A DNA stretch of 64,000 bases, taken from positions 15,889 through 79,888 of the forward strand of contig CAJTWE010000009.1 of assembly GCA_910579955.1 (NCBI GenBank), in the 5' to 3' direction. Shown piece by piece: positions 15,090-24,886 of the stretch; the first letter of the stretch is position 1, and each line of letters starts with the position of its first letter. The notes under the pieces are model-generated. The model was given only the letters and a program-made list of their open reading frames with translations, was not told the DNA's origin and ran no database searches. The position numbers and the translations under genes were made by a program. Source of the DNA: an uncultured Ruminococcus sp. (GTDB lineage: Bacteria > Bacillota > Clostridia > Oscillospirales > Ruminococcaceae).

Positions 15090-17444
15090 ATGAAAAGGCA
15101 TTATATTTTGTCGCTGCTGCTGGGATTTGCAATAACTTCTTTATGTTTGCAGGGAATTACAGCTGAGGCAGGGAATAAAAAATCTGCACAAAAGCCGGAA
15201 GAAAAGCAAAAGCTTGTTAGTATGCTTTATAAAGATGATGACTTGTCATCTCTTATGATACTGTCGGATGGTGTTTCTGATGAATCAAAGGCTGCTGTTA
15301 TTCCTGATAGCTATGATTTTAGAAAAGAAGGACTTGTAACTCCTGTTAAACATCAGGGAAATTATGGAACTTGCTGGTCGTTTGCAGCTATGAATTCTAT
15401 TGAATCTTCTCTTTTGAGCAGATATCCGAAAATTGATCTCTCCGAATGGATGGTAGCATATTATACTTATTGTGAGAAGTTCGGATATCCTTTTGAGAAT
15501 GAAGAAGCTTCTGCTTTTGATCAGGGTGGAAATTATCAGTTTACATCTGCAATGCTTTCTGCTGGAATAGGAGCATTTAATGAACGCTTTGAGAGCTGGT
15601 ATTATGGCGATGAGTCAATAGTAAAAGATAATTCAAATGCGGATTCTGTTCGTAGTATGCGTGATTATCAGGTAACAGATATTGAATATTTTCCATACTG
15701 GAATACAATGGACAGTACATTTGATGATCAGATCCATTCTATAAAAAATCAGATATATAATGGTCATGCAATGGTACTTAACTATTTTAATTGTGATGAT
15801 TATTATTATGAGAAGTATAATTCGTATTACATAGGTGAAGATTACATAAATATAAATGACGGAGTATCAACATATCATGCAGTAAGTGTTATTGGTTGGG
15901 ATGACAATTTTTCGGCTGAGAATTTTATAGATACTCCTCCTATGGATGGCGCATGGCTCTGTAAAAACAGTTGGGGTGAAGATTGGGGAGATGGCGGTTA
16001 CTTCTGGCTGTCTTATGCCGATAATAGTATATATGACGTTTTTTATCTTGACGCTGAGCCTGTACAGAAATATTCTGATATACATCTATATGATAACTAT
16101 GGATTTACAAATTTCGTTTCATCAAAAGGAAATTCCGAAGCGGTAAAATATGATTATATGGCAAATATATTTAGTGCTGAGGAAGATTGTGCTGTTACAG
16201 CGGCAATGATATGTACTGTAATACCTGATGAAAATTATGAGATAACAGTGTATACCGGACTTAATGACTTGTCAGATCCTTGTTCCGGAAAACCAAGTAA
16301 GGTAACAAAAGGTGTGATTTCCAATATTGGATATCATACTATAGATATGGATGTCCCTGTTTCTGTTAAAGCAGGAGAAAGCTATTCTGTAGTAGTGAAG
16401 ATAGGAGGAAAAGAAAGTTATCATATTGCTTGTGAGGGATATCTGGACGGTGAATTGTTTTATGAGGACGGAACAAGTGAATATACCTCCGATGATATGA
16501 AAGAATACATTTTGAAAGGATTTAAACCAAATCAAAGTTTTATCAGTTCTGATGGTGTTACTTGGAGTGATAATTATGAAAACGGATTCTATGAATATGA
16601 AATGGAACTTGATGCCGGCATTAAAAACAAAAATGATTCTCCCGCTGTGAGTTATAAGTGCTATGAATACATAGCTAATAACAGCATAAAAGCGTTTACA
16701 ACTCCGGTTGATTCAGTAATATTTTCAGAATATGGAAGGGAATTGCCCCTCGGCGCAAAGATAAGTCTTAGCGCTCCCAGTGGTGATGAGATAAAATATT
16801 CTATAAACGGCGGAAAATATAAGACCTATACCGAACCATTTATTTTTAACGGAGATATGACAATATCTGCTTATGTAAACGAAGATAAGGTGTATGAAAA
16901 GAAGTACACACAGCAAAGCACGACTTTGTCAAGCGTTTTGGTGCGTAATAAAGGCTTTAGCGGCTACATATACGAGAATACCCCCTCTCCCGGAGAATAT
17001 ATAGCATATCTGAGCGAAGATGAAAAAAGTGTGGATATTCAGATTATATCTACAGGGGATATATCTATAAACGGGAAAAAGGCTGAGTCCGGAGAATACT
17101 ACACTGTTTCTACTAAAACTGCAATAGATACTATAATAGTTGATGTTTCAGAAGATGGCAAGCAGTCATCAAGGTATAGTATAACGTTTATGGATTTTGT
17201 TCCTTTAAAAGGCGATGTAAACGCAAATAAGGATATTGATATATCTGATGCAACAGCTGCGCTTGATTTCTATGCGAAAAGAACATCTCTTATTCAGGAT
17301 AAGGCATTTACAGAAGAACAGTTTCTGAACGGCGATGTAAATGAAGATGGAGAGGTTGATATAACAGATGCAACTCTGATTCTTAAATATTATGCATATA
17401 CAGCAGCCGGATTTGATGTATCATGGAATGATTTTATTGATTAA
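15090..17444 (+). CDS. secreted papain-like (C1) cysteine protease with C-terminal dockerin
   Basis: The 784-residue protein has a signal peptide (about 1-26, ending ITAEA). The C1 catalytic domain spans about 70-330: Cys95 in HQGNYGTCWSFAA, His263 in TYHAVSVIGW, Asn293 in CKNSWGEDWGDGGYFW. A lectin-like beta domain follows (about 335-530), then a chitobiase/FN3-like region (YSINGGKYKTYTEPF) and a type I dockerin at 708-784 with two calcium loops, GDVNANKDIDISDAT and GDVNEDGEVDITDAT. It is probably exported and anchored to a cohesin-bearing scaffold on the cell surface. Dockerin-bearing proteases are known in cellulosome-producing Clostridia and Ruminococcus. Confidence 0.88.
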   Translation: MKRHYILSLLLGFAITSLCLQGITAEAGNKKSAQKPEEKQKLVSMLYKDDDLSSLMILSDGVSDESKAAVIPDSYDFRKEGLVTPVKHQGNYGTCWSFAAMNSIESSLLSRYPKIDLSEWMVAYYTYCEKFGYPFENEEASAFDQGGNYQFTSAMLSAGIGAFNERFESWYYGDESIVKDNSNADSVRSMRDYQVTDIEYFPYWNTMDSTFDDQIHSIKNQIYNGHAMVLNYFNCDDYYYEKYNSYYIGEDYININDGVSTYHAVSVIGWDDNFSAENFIDTPPMDGAWLCKNSWGEDWGDGGYFWLSYADNSIYDVFYLDAEPVQKYSDIHLYDNYGFTNFVSSKGNSEAVKYDYMANIFSAEEDCAVTAAMICTVIPDENYEITVYTGLNDLSDPCSGKPSKVTKGVISNIGYHTIDMDVPVSVKAGESYSVVVKIGGKESYHIACEGYLDGELFYEDGTSEYTSDDMKEYILKGFKPNQSFISSDGVTWSDNYENGFYEYEMELDAGIKNKNDSPAVSYKCYEYIANNSIKAFTTPVDSVIFSEYGRELPLGAKISLSAPSGDEIKYSINGGKYKTYTEPFIFNGDMTISAYVNEDKVYEKKYTQQSTTLSSVLVRNKGFSGYIYENTPSPGEYIAYLSEDEKSVDIQIISTGDISINGKKAESGEYYTVSTKTAIDTIIVDVSEDGKQSSRYSITFMDFVPLKGDVNANKDIDISDATAALDFYAKRTSLIQDKAFTEEQFLNGDVNEDGEVDITDATLILKYYAYTAAGFDVSWNDFID

Positions 17445-17486
17445 TTTTATTGTTTAATAAGAGCTGCCGTAATTTAATATAAAAAT

Positions 17487-17520
17487 AAACCCACTGCAAA
17501 TATGAAATGCAGTGGGTTTT
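17487..17520. terminator. bidirectional terminator
   Basis: AAACCCACTGCA pairs with TGCAGTGGGTTT, with A-rich and T-rich flanks, between two convergent genes. Confidence 0.85.
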
Positions 17521-17553
17521 AAGTTTATGTATTAACTCATCAATTAGCTTAGC

Positions 17554-18426
17554 TTAGATAAGAGCCTCGCTGGAAACATATTCAAGAGCGCCTGAATCAT
17601 ACTCTACCTTAAAGAGCATGCCTACCAGACCTGGATTATCATGAATATTAAGAGAAATTGTAATTGTATCGCCAACCTTGCCGCTTGCACATGTAGAGGA
17701 TATAGTCAGCTGACCCGGCTGAATCTGATCCTGCTGTGTAGGAACTGCATCGCCAACTGTAACATAGCCTGCTACTGTTTTAACGTCAAGCTGTTCTTCG
17801 TCCCAGTTTACAAAGTCTGGAGAAGAAAGAATGATAGGATAGTTGCCGTCAGGAGTACCTTCCTTGATCTTGAATTCAAGGTACATTATTTCGCCGTCAA
17901 AAACCTTATCGGAATTACCGGTCATATCAAGCCAATAAACAGGCTTTGATATAGGAGCTGCTACATATGAGCTGCCTTCGGTTTGAACCTCTGTAACAAC
18001 TTCTGTAACATCCTGACCCTTTGCATCTGTAACAGCTACACCGCCAGCTTCGGTAACTACTACCTGCTTTGTGTAGATAACAGTCTGAGCAGCAGAATTT
18101 CCACCCTGTCCTGCTGGTGCTTCTGTAGGATCCTGAGCATTATTTCCGGTTAAAGATTCAGAAGGGTCCATACCAAATGTGATCTCCTGCTTTAGGAAAG
18201 ATGTAGGATCGTTTGCATCGGTAGTGAATACCGGAGTATTGTTTTCCCCATTGTTATTATCGGCAGAGTTTGCATCTCCGCTGTTTTCCCCATTATTAGA
18301 AACCTCTGCATTTCCGGCAGAAGAAGTAGAAGAGCTATCTGCATCATCCTTGTTGCAGGCACTCAGTGTAACCCCCATAGCTGCAACCAGTAAAATAGCT
18401 GCAATACGTGTACGTAATGATTTCAT
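17554..18426 (-). CDS. lipoprotein with cohesin-like halves in swapped order
   Basis: The 290-residue protein has a lipoprotein signal with lipobox LSAC (Cys24), then an Asn/Ser/Asp-rich linker (25-110). Residues 161-226 (VYWLDMTG, FDGEIMYLEFKIKEGTPDGN, VTVGD) match the C-terminal half of a cohesin. Residues 239-287 (ASGKVGDTITISLNIHDNPG, LFKVEYDSGALEYVS) match the N-terminal half of a cohesin. The order is therefore reversed relative to normal cohesins, and the protein ends right after the third or fourth strand. It could be a circularly permuted cohesin or a decayed tandem. Surface anchoring and neighbouring dockerin proteins fit a scaffold role. Confidence 0.7.
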   Translation of the reverse strand: MKSLRTRIAAILLVAAMGVTLSACNKDDADSSSTSSAGNAEVSNNGENSGDANSADNNNGENNTPVFTTDANDPTSFLKQEITFGMDPSESLTGNNAQDPTEAPAGQGGNSAAQTVIYTKQVVVTEAGGVAVTDAKGQDVTEVVTEVQTEGSSYVAAPISKPVYWLDMTGNSDKVFDGEIMYLEFKIKEGTPDGNYPIILSSPDFVNWDEEQLDVKTVAGYVTVGDAVPTQQDQIQPGQLTISSTCASGKVGDTITISLNIHDNPGLVGMLFKVEYDSGALEYVSSEALI

Positions 18427-18535
18427 ATACGTCCGTCCTTTCTGTAGATATTTATTCTATTATACATGTATTTGCCCAAAAAGTCAAGCCCTTTTGAAAA
18501 ATTCCAATAAATAGTGTGAAAAGGGCAAAAAATCC

Positions 18536-18564
18536 TTGATTTTTTGAAGGAAACAGAGTATACT
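18536..18564 (+). promoter_or_regulatory. promoter of the TVP38-AAA operon
   Basis: TTGATT-N17-TATACT, 57 bp before the ATG at 18622. Confidence 0.55.
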
Positions 18565-18621
18565 ATAAAATAAGTATAGGGTAAATATAGGGATAGCTTT
18601 TTTAGTGCAAAGGAGCATGAA

Positions 18622-19365
18622 ATGAAAAGTAAAGACGAATCAGTAAGTAATCTGAAAATCACATCATCCAAGAAAAAACCTATATCTGCAAAAACTGTTA
18701 TAGCCAGTATTGTAATATTGGTTTTGTTCATTGGTATAAGCATTGCGTTTCTGCCATTTGCTAAAATGCTTATGACAGAAGAAGGGCAAGCCACTGTGCT
18801 TGAATTTGTAGATGGTCTGGGCGTATTCGGCTACCTGATATTTTTTGTATTTCAGGTTTTGCAAATAGTTATTGCAGTGATTCCGGGGGGTCCTATTCCG
18901 CTTATAGGCGGAATGCTGTTCGGTGAATGGATTACGCTTTTCCTTTCGGCAGCCGGATGCTTTTTTGGAACGGTAATTGTATATTACCTTGTTCAGCTGG
19001 CCGGAAAGCCTATAGTGAATCTTTTCGTATCCGATGAGCAGCTTAAATCATATCGTTTTATGCAGAACACTAAACGAATAGAGATCATAGTATTTCTTGT
19101 TTTTCTGTGTCCCGGACTTCCCAAAGACCCACTGACATACGTGGTGTCATTAACGCCTATAAAGCCTATGCATTTGTTTATTCTTACTTCAGTTGGCAGA
19201 CTTCCGTCTTTGATACTCACTATCTGGCTTGGAGGCGGAATATGGGACAAGAATATAAAACTGATAATAATTTTGGCGATTGGTATGGCATTGGCGGCTA
19301 TTATCGGATTTTTTATTAAAAAGAAAATCGACTCACGTGCAAAGAATAAAAAAGGAGTAATTTAA
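18622..19365 (+). CDS. TVP38/TMEM64 (VTT-domain) membrane protein
   Basis: The 247-residue protein has a basic cytoplasmic N-terminus, about six hydrophobic segments and the VTT/SNARE-associated motif region VIPGGPIPLIGGMLFGEW, AAGCFFGTVIVYYL, plus FLCPGLPKDPLTYVVSLTPI. DedA/VTT proteins are thought to act in lipid transport or membrane homeostasis. It is the first gene of a tight operon with 19368 and the AAA ATPase. Confidence 0.85.
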   Translation: MKSKDESVSNLKITSSKKKPISAKTVIASIVILVLFIGISIAFLPFAKMLMTEEGQATVLEFVDGLGVFGYLIFFVFQVLQIVIAVIPGGPIPLIGGMLFGEWITLFLSAAGCFFGTVIVYYLVQLAGKPIVNLFVSDEQLKSYRFMQNTKRIEIIVFLVFLCPGLPKDPLTYVVSLTPIKPMHLFILTSVGRLPSLILTIWLGGGIWDKNIKLIIILAIGMALAAIIGFFIKKKIDSRAKNKKGVI

Positions 19366-19367
19366 AA

Positions 19368-19679
19368 ATGGCAAAAAGTATTTTTACACTTAGCGAACTT
19401 AAAGAAAATTATGAAGTAATAAAAAGGCTGCTTTCAGACGTGCAGTCTGATCATGTTCATATGCAGAAATCGCTTGACCTTTTGGAAAGAATGCCAATGC
19501 AGCATGTTCCGGGAGATATTGCAGGACAGGCAAAGGCTAATGCCGCTATGGAGATAGTAAAATCTCGTGAGAATACAAATCAAAAGCTTATTGATGCATA
19601 TATGAAGATGTATGACGATCTCAGAGCTGTGCTTTTTGAGAATATAGAAGCAGAGGAGACTGTAGATGGTGAAAACTGA
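19368..19679 (+). CDS. helical protein preceding the AAA ATPase (103 aa)
   Basis: The protein (MAKSIFTLSELKENYEVIKR) is all-helical with heptad-like Leu/Met spacing and no membrane segment. It starts 2 bp after the VTT gene stop and overlaps the AAA ATPase start by 14 bp, so it is likely made in fixed ratio with that ATPase and may be its adaptor. Family not recognised. Confidence 0.65.
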   Translation: MAKSIFTLSELKENYEVIKRLLSDVQSDHVHMQKSLDLLERMPMQHVPGDIAGQAKANAAMEIVKSRENTNQKLIDAYMKMYDDLRAVLFENIEAEETVDGEN

Positions 19680-21108
19680 TTTGCAGCTTGCAGTACAATA
19701 TACTTATGAGCTTTGCAGTAAGTATGAAGCTAAAGGGATAACTATAAAAGGCAATAGCATGCCGCTGCGTGATTTTACAAGATTTGCTTATCTTAAATAT
19801 ATGCTTTTTCTTGCAAATTCAAATAATTTTCTCAATGATGCAGAGATAAATTTTATAGGCGACTGCTTGGGAATGAAGACATCAGCACAATATCTGAATA
19901 TGTTTTTGTCTGAACATAAGATAGCTCTTAAAAGCGTCAGTGATACATTTTTTTCGGTACTTGATCTTTTTACTGATGCAGATATGCTTTACGGCGAACC
20001 TACAGGAAGTATATCGCTTTTGTTTATTGAAACCATAAATTCACTGGGTCTTATGCTCAGTGCTTTGGACGGTTCGGCAGATGCTTTTCAGACAACGTCT
20101 ATTGCCCAGATAATGGTAATGCTGCGTTCGCAAAGGACTGCAAAATTGCGTCTTTGGAAGAGTCCGCTAAAAAATATTGCTGCACGTGTGCCGGAGAGTT
20201 TTCGGCATCAGGTCAGCAGCAATTCAAAATCAAAAGACGAAAGAGAAGAGAAGGTTTCTGCTGATATAATAGATGAGATTCCAGAAACACTTGAAGAGCT
20301 TATGGAACAACTTCATAATCTTACTGGGCTTAAACGTGTAAAGGAAGAACTTGACACGCTTATCAATCTTATCAAGGTGAAAAAGCTTCGTCAGGAAAGA
20401 GGACTGCCTGAGCTTACGCTTTCTCTTCACATGGTTTTTTCAGGAAATCCGGGCACGGGAAAAACAACAGTTGCAAGGCTTCTTGCTAAGATATATTCAA
20501 AGCTTGGAATCCTTGCCAAAGGACATCTTGTTGAAACGGATAGAGCTGATTTGGTAAGCGGATATGTTGGTCAAACTGCTATTAAAACAGCTAAGGTCAT
20601 TGAAAAGGCTATGGGCGGTGTGCTTTTCATAGATGAAGCGTATACTCTCACATCTCAGGCAGGCTCTAATGACTTTGGAATGGAAGCAGTCAATACGCTG
20701 CTTAAAGAAATGGAAGATCACAGAGATGACTTTATTGTAATAGTTGCGGGTTATCCTGAGGAAATGAAGCAGTTTCTTGAATCAAATCCCGGACTTCATT
20801 CAAGATTTCGTACTATGATTTTTTTTGAGGATTATGATCCGATGGAATTGTTGGAGATCTTTAAAAATATGTGTAAGAACTATGCGCTTATTCCTACAAG
20901 AGAAGCCGAGCTTTCCGTTCTTGATTTCTTTCAAAAACGATGTGCAGACGCAAATGAAAACTTTGCAAATGCAAGAGACGTACGCAATTTTGTTGACAGT
21001 GCTCTTTCTAATCAAGCAAATCGTATTGCTAAAATAGAAGGGGAGATCTCAAATGAAATCTTAACGTCGCTGGAACTTGCCGACGTTGAAAACGTTACTC
21101 TTAACTGA
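19666..21108 (+). CDS. CbxX/CfxQ (SpoVK-like) AAA+ ATPase
   Basis: The 480-residue protein has an N-terminal region (about 1-200) of unknown fold and a CbxX-type AAA domain: Walker A FSGNPGTGKTTVARLL near 262, pore-loop segment VGQTAIKTAKVIEKA, Walker B GGVLFIDEAYTL near 325, sensor and arginine-finger region (SNPGLHSRFRTMIFF), and a lid with NFANARDVRNFVD. The family includes Rubisco activase CbbX and sporulation protein SpoVK. Here the role is unknown; context is with a membrane VTT protein and potassium transport genes. Confidence 0.85.
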   Translation: MVKTDLQLAVQYTYELCSKYEAKGITIKGNSMPLRDFTRFAYLKYMLFLANSNNFLNDAEINFIGDCLGMKTSAQYLNMFLSEHKIALKSVSDTFFSVLDLFTDADMLYGEPTGSISLLFIETINSLGLMLSALDGSADAFQTTSIAQIMVMLRSQRTAKLRLWKSPLKNIAARVPESFRHQVSSNSKSKDEREEKVSADIIDEIPETLEELMEQLHNLTGLKRVKEELDTLINLIKVKKLRQERGLPELTLSLHMVFSGNPGTGKTTVARLLAKIYSKLGILAKGHLVETDRADLVSGYVGQTAIKTAKVIEKAMGGVLFIDEAYTLTSQAGSNDFGMEAVNTLLKEMEDHRDDFIVIVAGYPEEMKQFLESNPGLHSRFRTMIFFEDYDPMELLEIFKNMCKNYALIPTREAELSVLDFFQKRCADANENFANARDVRNFVDSALSNQANRIAKIEGEISNEILTSLELADVENVTLN

Positions 21109-21122
21109 GGGGATAAGTACAT

Positions 21123-22415
21123 ATGAAAAAACGACATTTAAGACCTATGCAGGCAATAGCCTTGGGGTTTGCACTTATAATTTTAGCAGGAACATTTCTT
21201 CTTATGCTGCCCATATCCCAGAAACCGGGGAATGACCTGCCGTTTTATGATGCGCTTTTCACATCAACAAGCGCAGTGTGTGTAACAGGACTTCTTGTTA
21301 CAGATACCGCCGATACATTCACAGCCTTTGGGCAGACAGTCATTGGCATACTTATACAGATAGGCGGACTGGGTATTACTACCATCGGTCTTGGATTTAT
21401 CACGATGGCTGGTAAAAAAATACGCATGCGTGATAGGGTTCTTCTTCGTGAAGCTCTTAACTATCCATCCATGATGGGACTACAGGGGCTTATAAAATGG
21501 GTTCTTATTACAACGGTAACCGTTGAAGCAGTGGGCGCACTTCTAAGCTTTTTTGTTTTTGTGCAGGATTATCCGTTCTGGCACGCCGTGGGCATAAGCA
21601 TTTTTCATTCGGTTGCTTCTTTTAACAATGCAGGCTTTGATATTCTGGGCGGAGGAAAAGGGCTTTCTGGTTATATCGACAACGTTCCGCTTAATCTTAT
21701 AACAGCTTTTCTTATTATTGCAGGCGGTCTTGGATTTTTTGTTATAAGTGAGATAATTAGAAAAAGGCACATTCGCAAATGGAGTCTGCACACAAAAGTA
21801 GTTATGCTTATGACCGTTATTCTTACATTCGGAGGAATGCTGCTTTTAAAAATAACTGACAAAAACCTATCATGGCTCTCTGCATTTTTTACAAGTGTTT
21901 CTACCAGAACCGCAGGTTTTTCCACTTATAGTATAGGAGAATTCAGTGACGCTGGTCTCCTTGTAATGATGGTGCTTATGCTTATCGGAGCTGCGCCCGG
22001 CTCTACAGGCGGTGGTATAAAGGTTACAAGCGTATTTACTATGTTCAGGGCAGTTCTTGCATATCCGTCAGGACGTTCGGTTACTGCATTTAAACGCAGG
22101 CTTTCATCTTCTACTGTACATTCAGCTTTTACAATATTTGTAATAGCGCTTACAGTAGTGTTTACCTGCACTCTTCTGCTTAGTGTGTTTGAACCGGATA
22201 TTCCGCTGTCATCTCTACTGTATGAGGCATTTTCAGCCTATGCGACAGTTGGGCTTTCTACAGGAATTACAGCAGGGCTGTGTTTGCCTGCAAAAATATG
22301 TATTATAGCTACAATGTATATGGGACGACTCGGGTCATTTACCATTATAAGTCTTTTTGCAAGAAAGCATACGTATTATACGGAGCTGCCGGAGGGTCAG
22401 CTTCCTATTGGATAA
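21123..22415 (+). CDS. TrkH/KtrB-type potassium uptake membrane subunit
   Basis: The 430-residue protein has repeated M1-P-M2 units with selectivity-loop motifs: DALFTSTSAVCVTGLLV, SFNNAGFDILGG, STRTAGFSTY and SAYATVGLSTGITAGL. A Gly in each loop lines the potassium filter. It is followed by the matching RCK-domain regulator after 16 bp. It lies 14 bp downstream of the AAA gene and may share its transcript. Confidence 0.9.
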   Translation: MKKRHLRPMQAIALGFALIILAGTFLLMLPISQKPGNDLPFYDALFTSTSAVCVTGLLVTDTADTFTAFGQTVIGILIQIGGLGITTIGLGFITMAGKKIRMRDRVLLREALNYPSMMGLQGLIKWVLITTVTVEAVGALLSFFVFVQDYPFWHAVGISIFHSVASFNNAGFDILGGGKGLSGYIDNVPLNLITAFLIIAGGLGFFVISEIIRKRHIRKWSLHTKVVMLMTVILTFGGMLLLKITDKNLSWLSAFFTSVSTRTAGFSTYSIGEFSDAGLLVMMVLMLIGAAPGSTGGGIKVTSVFTMFRAVLAYPSGRSVTAFKRRLSSSTVHSAFTIFVIALTVVFTCTLLLSVFEPDIPLSSLLYEAFSAYATVGLSTGITAGLCLPAKICIIATMYMGRLGSFTIISLFARKHTYYTELPEGQLPIG

Positions 22416-22431
22416 AAAAGGAGACATTATC

Positions 22432-23100
22432 ATGAGGAAAAAGCAACAGAAAAAACTTGTATATGGCATTATTGGACTTGGAAGATTCGGCTATGCAATA
22501 GCTCAGGCACTTGCCGCAAACGACTGCGAGCTTGTTGTAGTAGACGGAGATGAGGACAAGATAAATAAAGCTGCCGCTTTGACCGACAATGCGCATATTG
22601 TAAATTCATTGACAAGTGAAAGCTTGCAGCAGGCAGGAATACATGAATGTGATGTTGTTATAATAGGCATTGCAGGGCAGATAGATGTTTGTATTCTGAC
22701 AACTCTCTATGTAAAGCGATTGGGCGTTAAGAGAGTTATAGTTAAAGCCAATAGTCAGGAACATGGCGATATACTTGAAATGCTGGGCGCTGAGGTAGTA
22801 TATCCTGAGCGTGACATGGCAATAAGGCTTGCCAATAAGCTTCTTGCCCCCAATCTTCTGGAATATATCGAGCTTAGTGATGATATAAATATTATGGAGA
22901 TAGAGGTTACTGAAAAAATCGCAGGACAAAGTTTATTGTCACTGAACGTGCGCAAAAATTATCAGTTGAACATTGTTGCCATAAAGCATAATAACAGCGT
23001 TCTTATCGACTTTGAACCGAGCTATGTATTCAGTGCAGGAGATACCATTACGATTATTGGAAGAAAGGAAAATATCGAGCGGTTTGAAGCGGTGATATAA
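22432..23100 (+). CDS. TrkA/KtrA-type potassium channel regulatory subunit
   Basis: Start set at MRKKQQKKLVYGIIGLGRFG with AAAAGGAGACATTATC upstream (222 aa). An RCK_N Rossmann domain (GIIGLGRFGYAIAQALA, VVVDGDEDK) binds nucleotides; an RCK_C domain covers about residues 140-222. It gates the TrkH-like partner encoded just upstream. Confidence 0.9.
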   Translation: MRKKQQKKLVYGIIGLGRFGYAIAQALAANDCELVVVDGDEDKINKAAALTDNAHIVNSLTSESLQQAGIHECDVVIIGIAGQIDVCILTTLYVKRLGVKRVIVKANSQEHGDILEMLGAEVVYPERDMAIRLANKLLAPNLLEYIELSDDINIMEIEVTEKIAGQSLLSLNVRKNYQLNIVAIKHNNSVLIDFEPSYVFSAGDTITIIGRKENIERFEAVI

Positions 23101-23136
23101 GTAGTTTCTTATTATATTATTACATATTACAAAAAA

Positions 23137-23166
23137 TGGGCTGATGCATATTTGTGCATCAGCCCA
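23137..23166. terminator. bidirectional terminator
   Basis: TGGGCTGATGCA pairs with TGCATCAGCCCA between convergent genes; flanked by A-run upstream. Confidence 0.8.
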
Positions 23167-23171
23167 CTTGC

Positions 23172-24677
23172 TTATTTATTTGTATTGTCTCTGTCACCAT
23201 TTGGATTTTTGTGATAAAATACCGGATCAGAACGTTTCCATGCTTTCTTTTGATTGGAATTTGCAACGTTTGAAGCAGGGGAGTTTTTAGGTACGATGTG
23301 GATTGAATCAGCTGCTCTTTGTTTCTGTTTTGCAGAATATGAAGAATAAATACATATTATAATATATGCAAGTGATATAAGAGAAGCAAATATTAGGCTT
23401 ATATGGAAAGTTGAACCCATACCCGGTTCAGTGAAAAATGTGATAAAAGCCGATGTGTTGTGCTTTATTACAGAGCGGTCTACATCACTTACAGCAACAA
23501 GAGGAGTGCTTGCGATAACTTCGCCTGAGAATTTAAGATCAAGCTGTCCGAGAATGTCTCCTTTTTTTATGGGTGCGATAATATTTTCATTGTATGTAGG
23601 AACTCGCTGTATTGCGGATATATCGACATCTTTACACCAAAGCATAGTAAGTGCGTTTTCAGGCTTTACCAAAACAAAATTATTATCGCTTGCACCTGTA
23701 ACAGGAAGCTCTGCGATCTCCATATCGTTTCCTATTATCGTGGTATACTGAAAGCTTGAAAATGCCCAGTCGAGAAGTTCTGTTGCGTCTTCAATGTGGA
23801 AATATTGCAGGTCGCCGTCCTCATCTTCAAAAGGAGCGCCAAGCAATATTACCATATATGTAATGCCGTCACGAATTGCCAGTGTTATGATATTTCTTCC
23901 GTATTGATTCAGATTTCCGGTTTTTATGCCGTGAGCACCTTCGTAGTAGAATAGGTTGTCTTTTTCTGTCATTGTGTTGGAATGTTTCCATGCCCAGCCG
24001 TTAAGAGCATATGAGACAGTTTTACTTTTAGACATGGAGTTATAAAAATCGGCAGTTGCAATTTCACGGAATCTAGGAACTTCATCCATAGCGTATTTGG
24101 TTATGATCATAATATCACGTGCAGTGGTTATCTGATACTGATCGTATAGACCTGTAGCATTTGTAAAGTGTGTGCCTGTACAGCCGATAGCCGCAGCTTT
24201 CTGGTTCATCATTCCCACAAATTCTTCCATGCTTCCATTCCCTATGTAATTGGCAAGCAGATATGCAGCGTCGCAGCCTGAGGTCAGAAGCATAGCGTAA
24301 AGGCATTCTGTTACAGTAAGCGTATCACCTGAACCGATATCAGCTGAACGCAGATCGTCAGGTTCGTCATAGCTTTGGAAGTATGACATGGGATCAACAG
24401 CAGCAGTTATCTGAGTATGGTCAATGTCTTCACATTTTTCCATTACAATAATTGCGGTCATTATCTGCGCAAGATGAGCTGGCATTTCCTGATGATCCGC
24501 ATTTTTTTCGTAAATTACCGTACTTGAATCAAGATTCATAACAATTCCGGCACTGCTGTTTATTGTAAATGGAGGAGTAAATGTATATGCGTTTGTTTTT
24601 AATGAGCAAGGAACGATCATGCCTAAAATTATGGTAAATACCAAAATCGACAAAATAGACCTGCGGAGAACTTTCAT
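23172..24677 (-). CDS. DacF-like D,D-carboxypeptidase fold with lost catalytic residues
   Basis: The protein (about 501 aa; GTG at 24683 is an alternative start) has a signal or anchor segment (about 8-32) and the S11 peptidase fold: NSSAGIVMNLDSSTVIYEKN, FTNATGLYDQYQITTARDIM, and the KTG box at about 252-254 (HGIKTGN). But the SxxK motif, normally PAS.TKIMTA, reads PAHLAQIMTA, so both nucleophile Ser and general-base Lys are gone (His and Gln). The SxN motif reads SGC. A second transmembrane helix lies near 425-447. It is probably a non-catalytic peptidoglycan-binding or regulatory protein; numbering counts from the ATG. Confidence 0.8.
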   Translation of the reverse strand: MKVLRRSILSILVFTIILGMIVPCSLKTNAYTFTPPFTINSSAGIVMNLDSSTVIYEKNADHQEMPAHLAQIMTAIIVMEKCEDIDHTQITAAVDPMSYFQSYDEPDDLRSADIGSGDTLTVTECLYAMLLTSGCDAAYLLANYIGNGSMEEFVGMMNQKAAAIGCTGTHFTNATGLYDQYQITTARDIMIITKYAMDEVPRFREIATADFYNSMSKSKTVSYALNGWAWKHSNTMTEKDNLFYYEGAHGIKTGNLNQYGRNIITLAIRDGITYMVILLGAPFEDEDGDLQYFHIEDATELLDWAFSSFQYTTIIGNDMEIAELPVTGASDNNFVLVKPENALTMLWCKDVDISAIQRVPTYNENIIAPIKKGDILGQLDLKFSGEVIASTPLVAVSDVDRSVIKHNTSAFITFFTEPGMGSTFHISLIFASLISLAYIIICIYSSYSAKQKQRAADSIHIVPKNSPASNVANSNQKKAWKRSDPVFYHKNPNGDRDNTNK

Positions 24678-24886
24678 TATCACAACGACCTTTCTTTAAT
24701 TATATAAGTCTAAATGCTTTCGACTCTTTTCTATCTTATTATATCAAAAAAAATGCGATTCGGGAAGACTTTTTTAAAAAATATATTTACCTTTTTCCGA
24801 AAATATGATAAAATAACTTTAAAGATATAATAGTGCGGCTTTTTGCGCACTTCTGCGTATTTAATTAAGGCAAGGAGGAACAAGCG

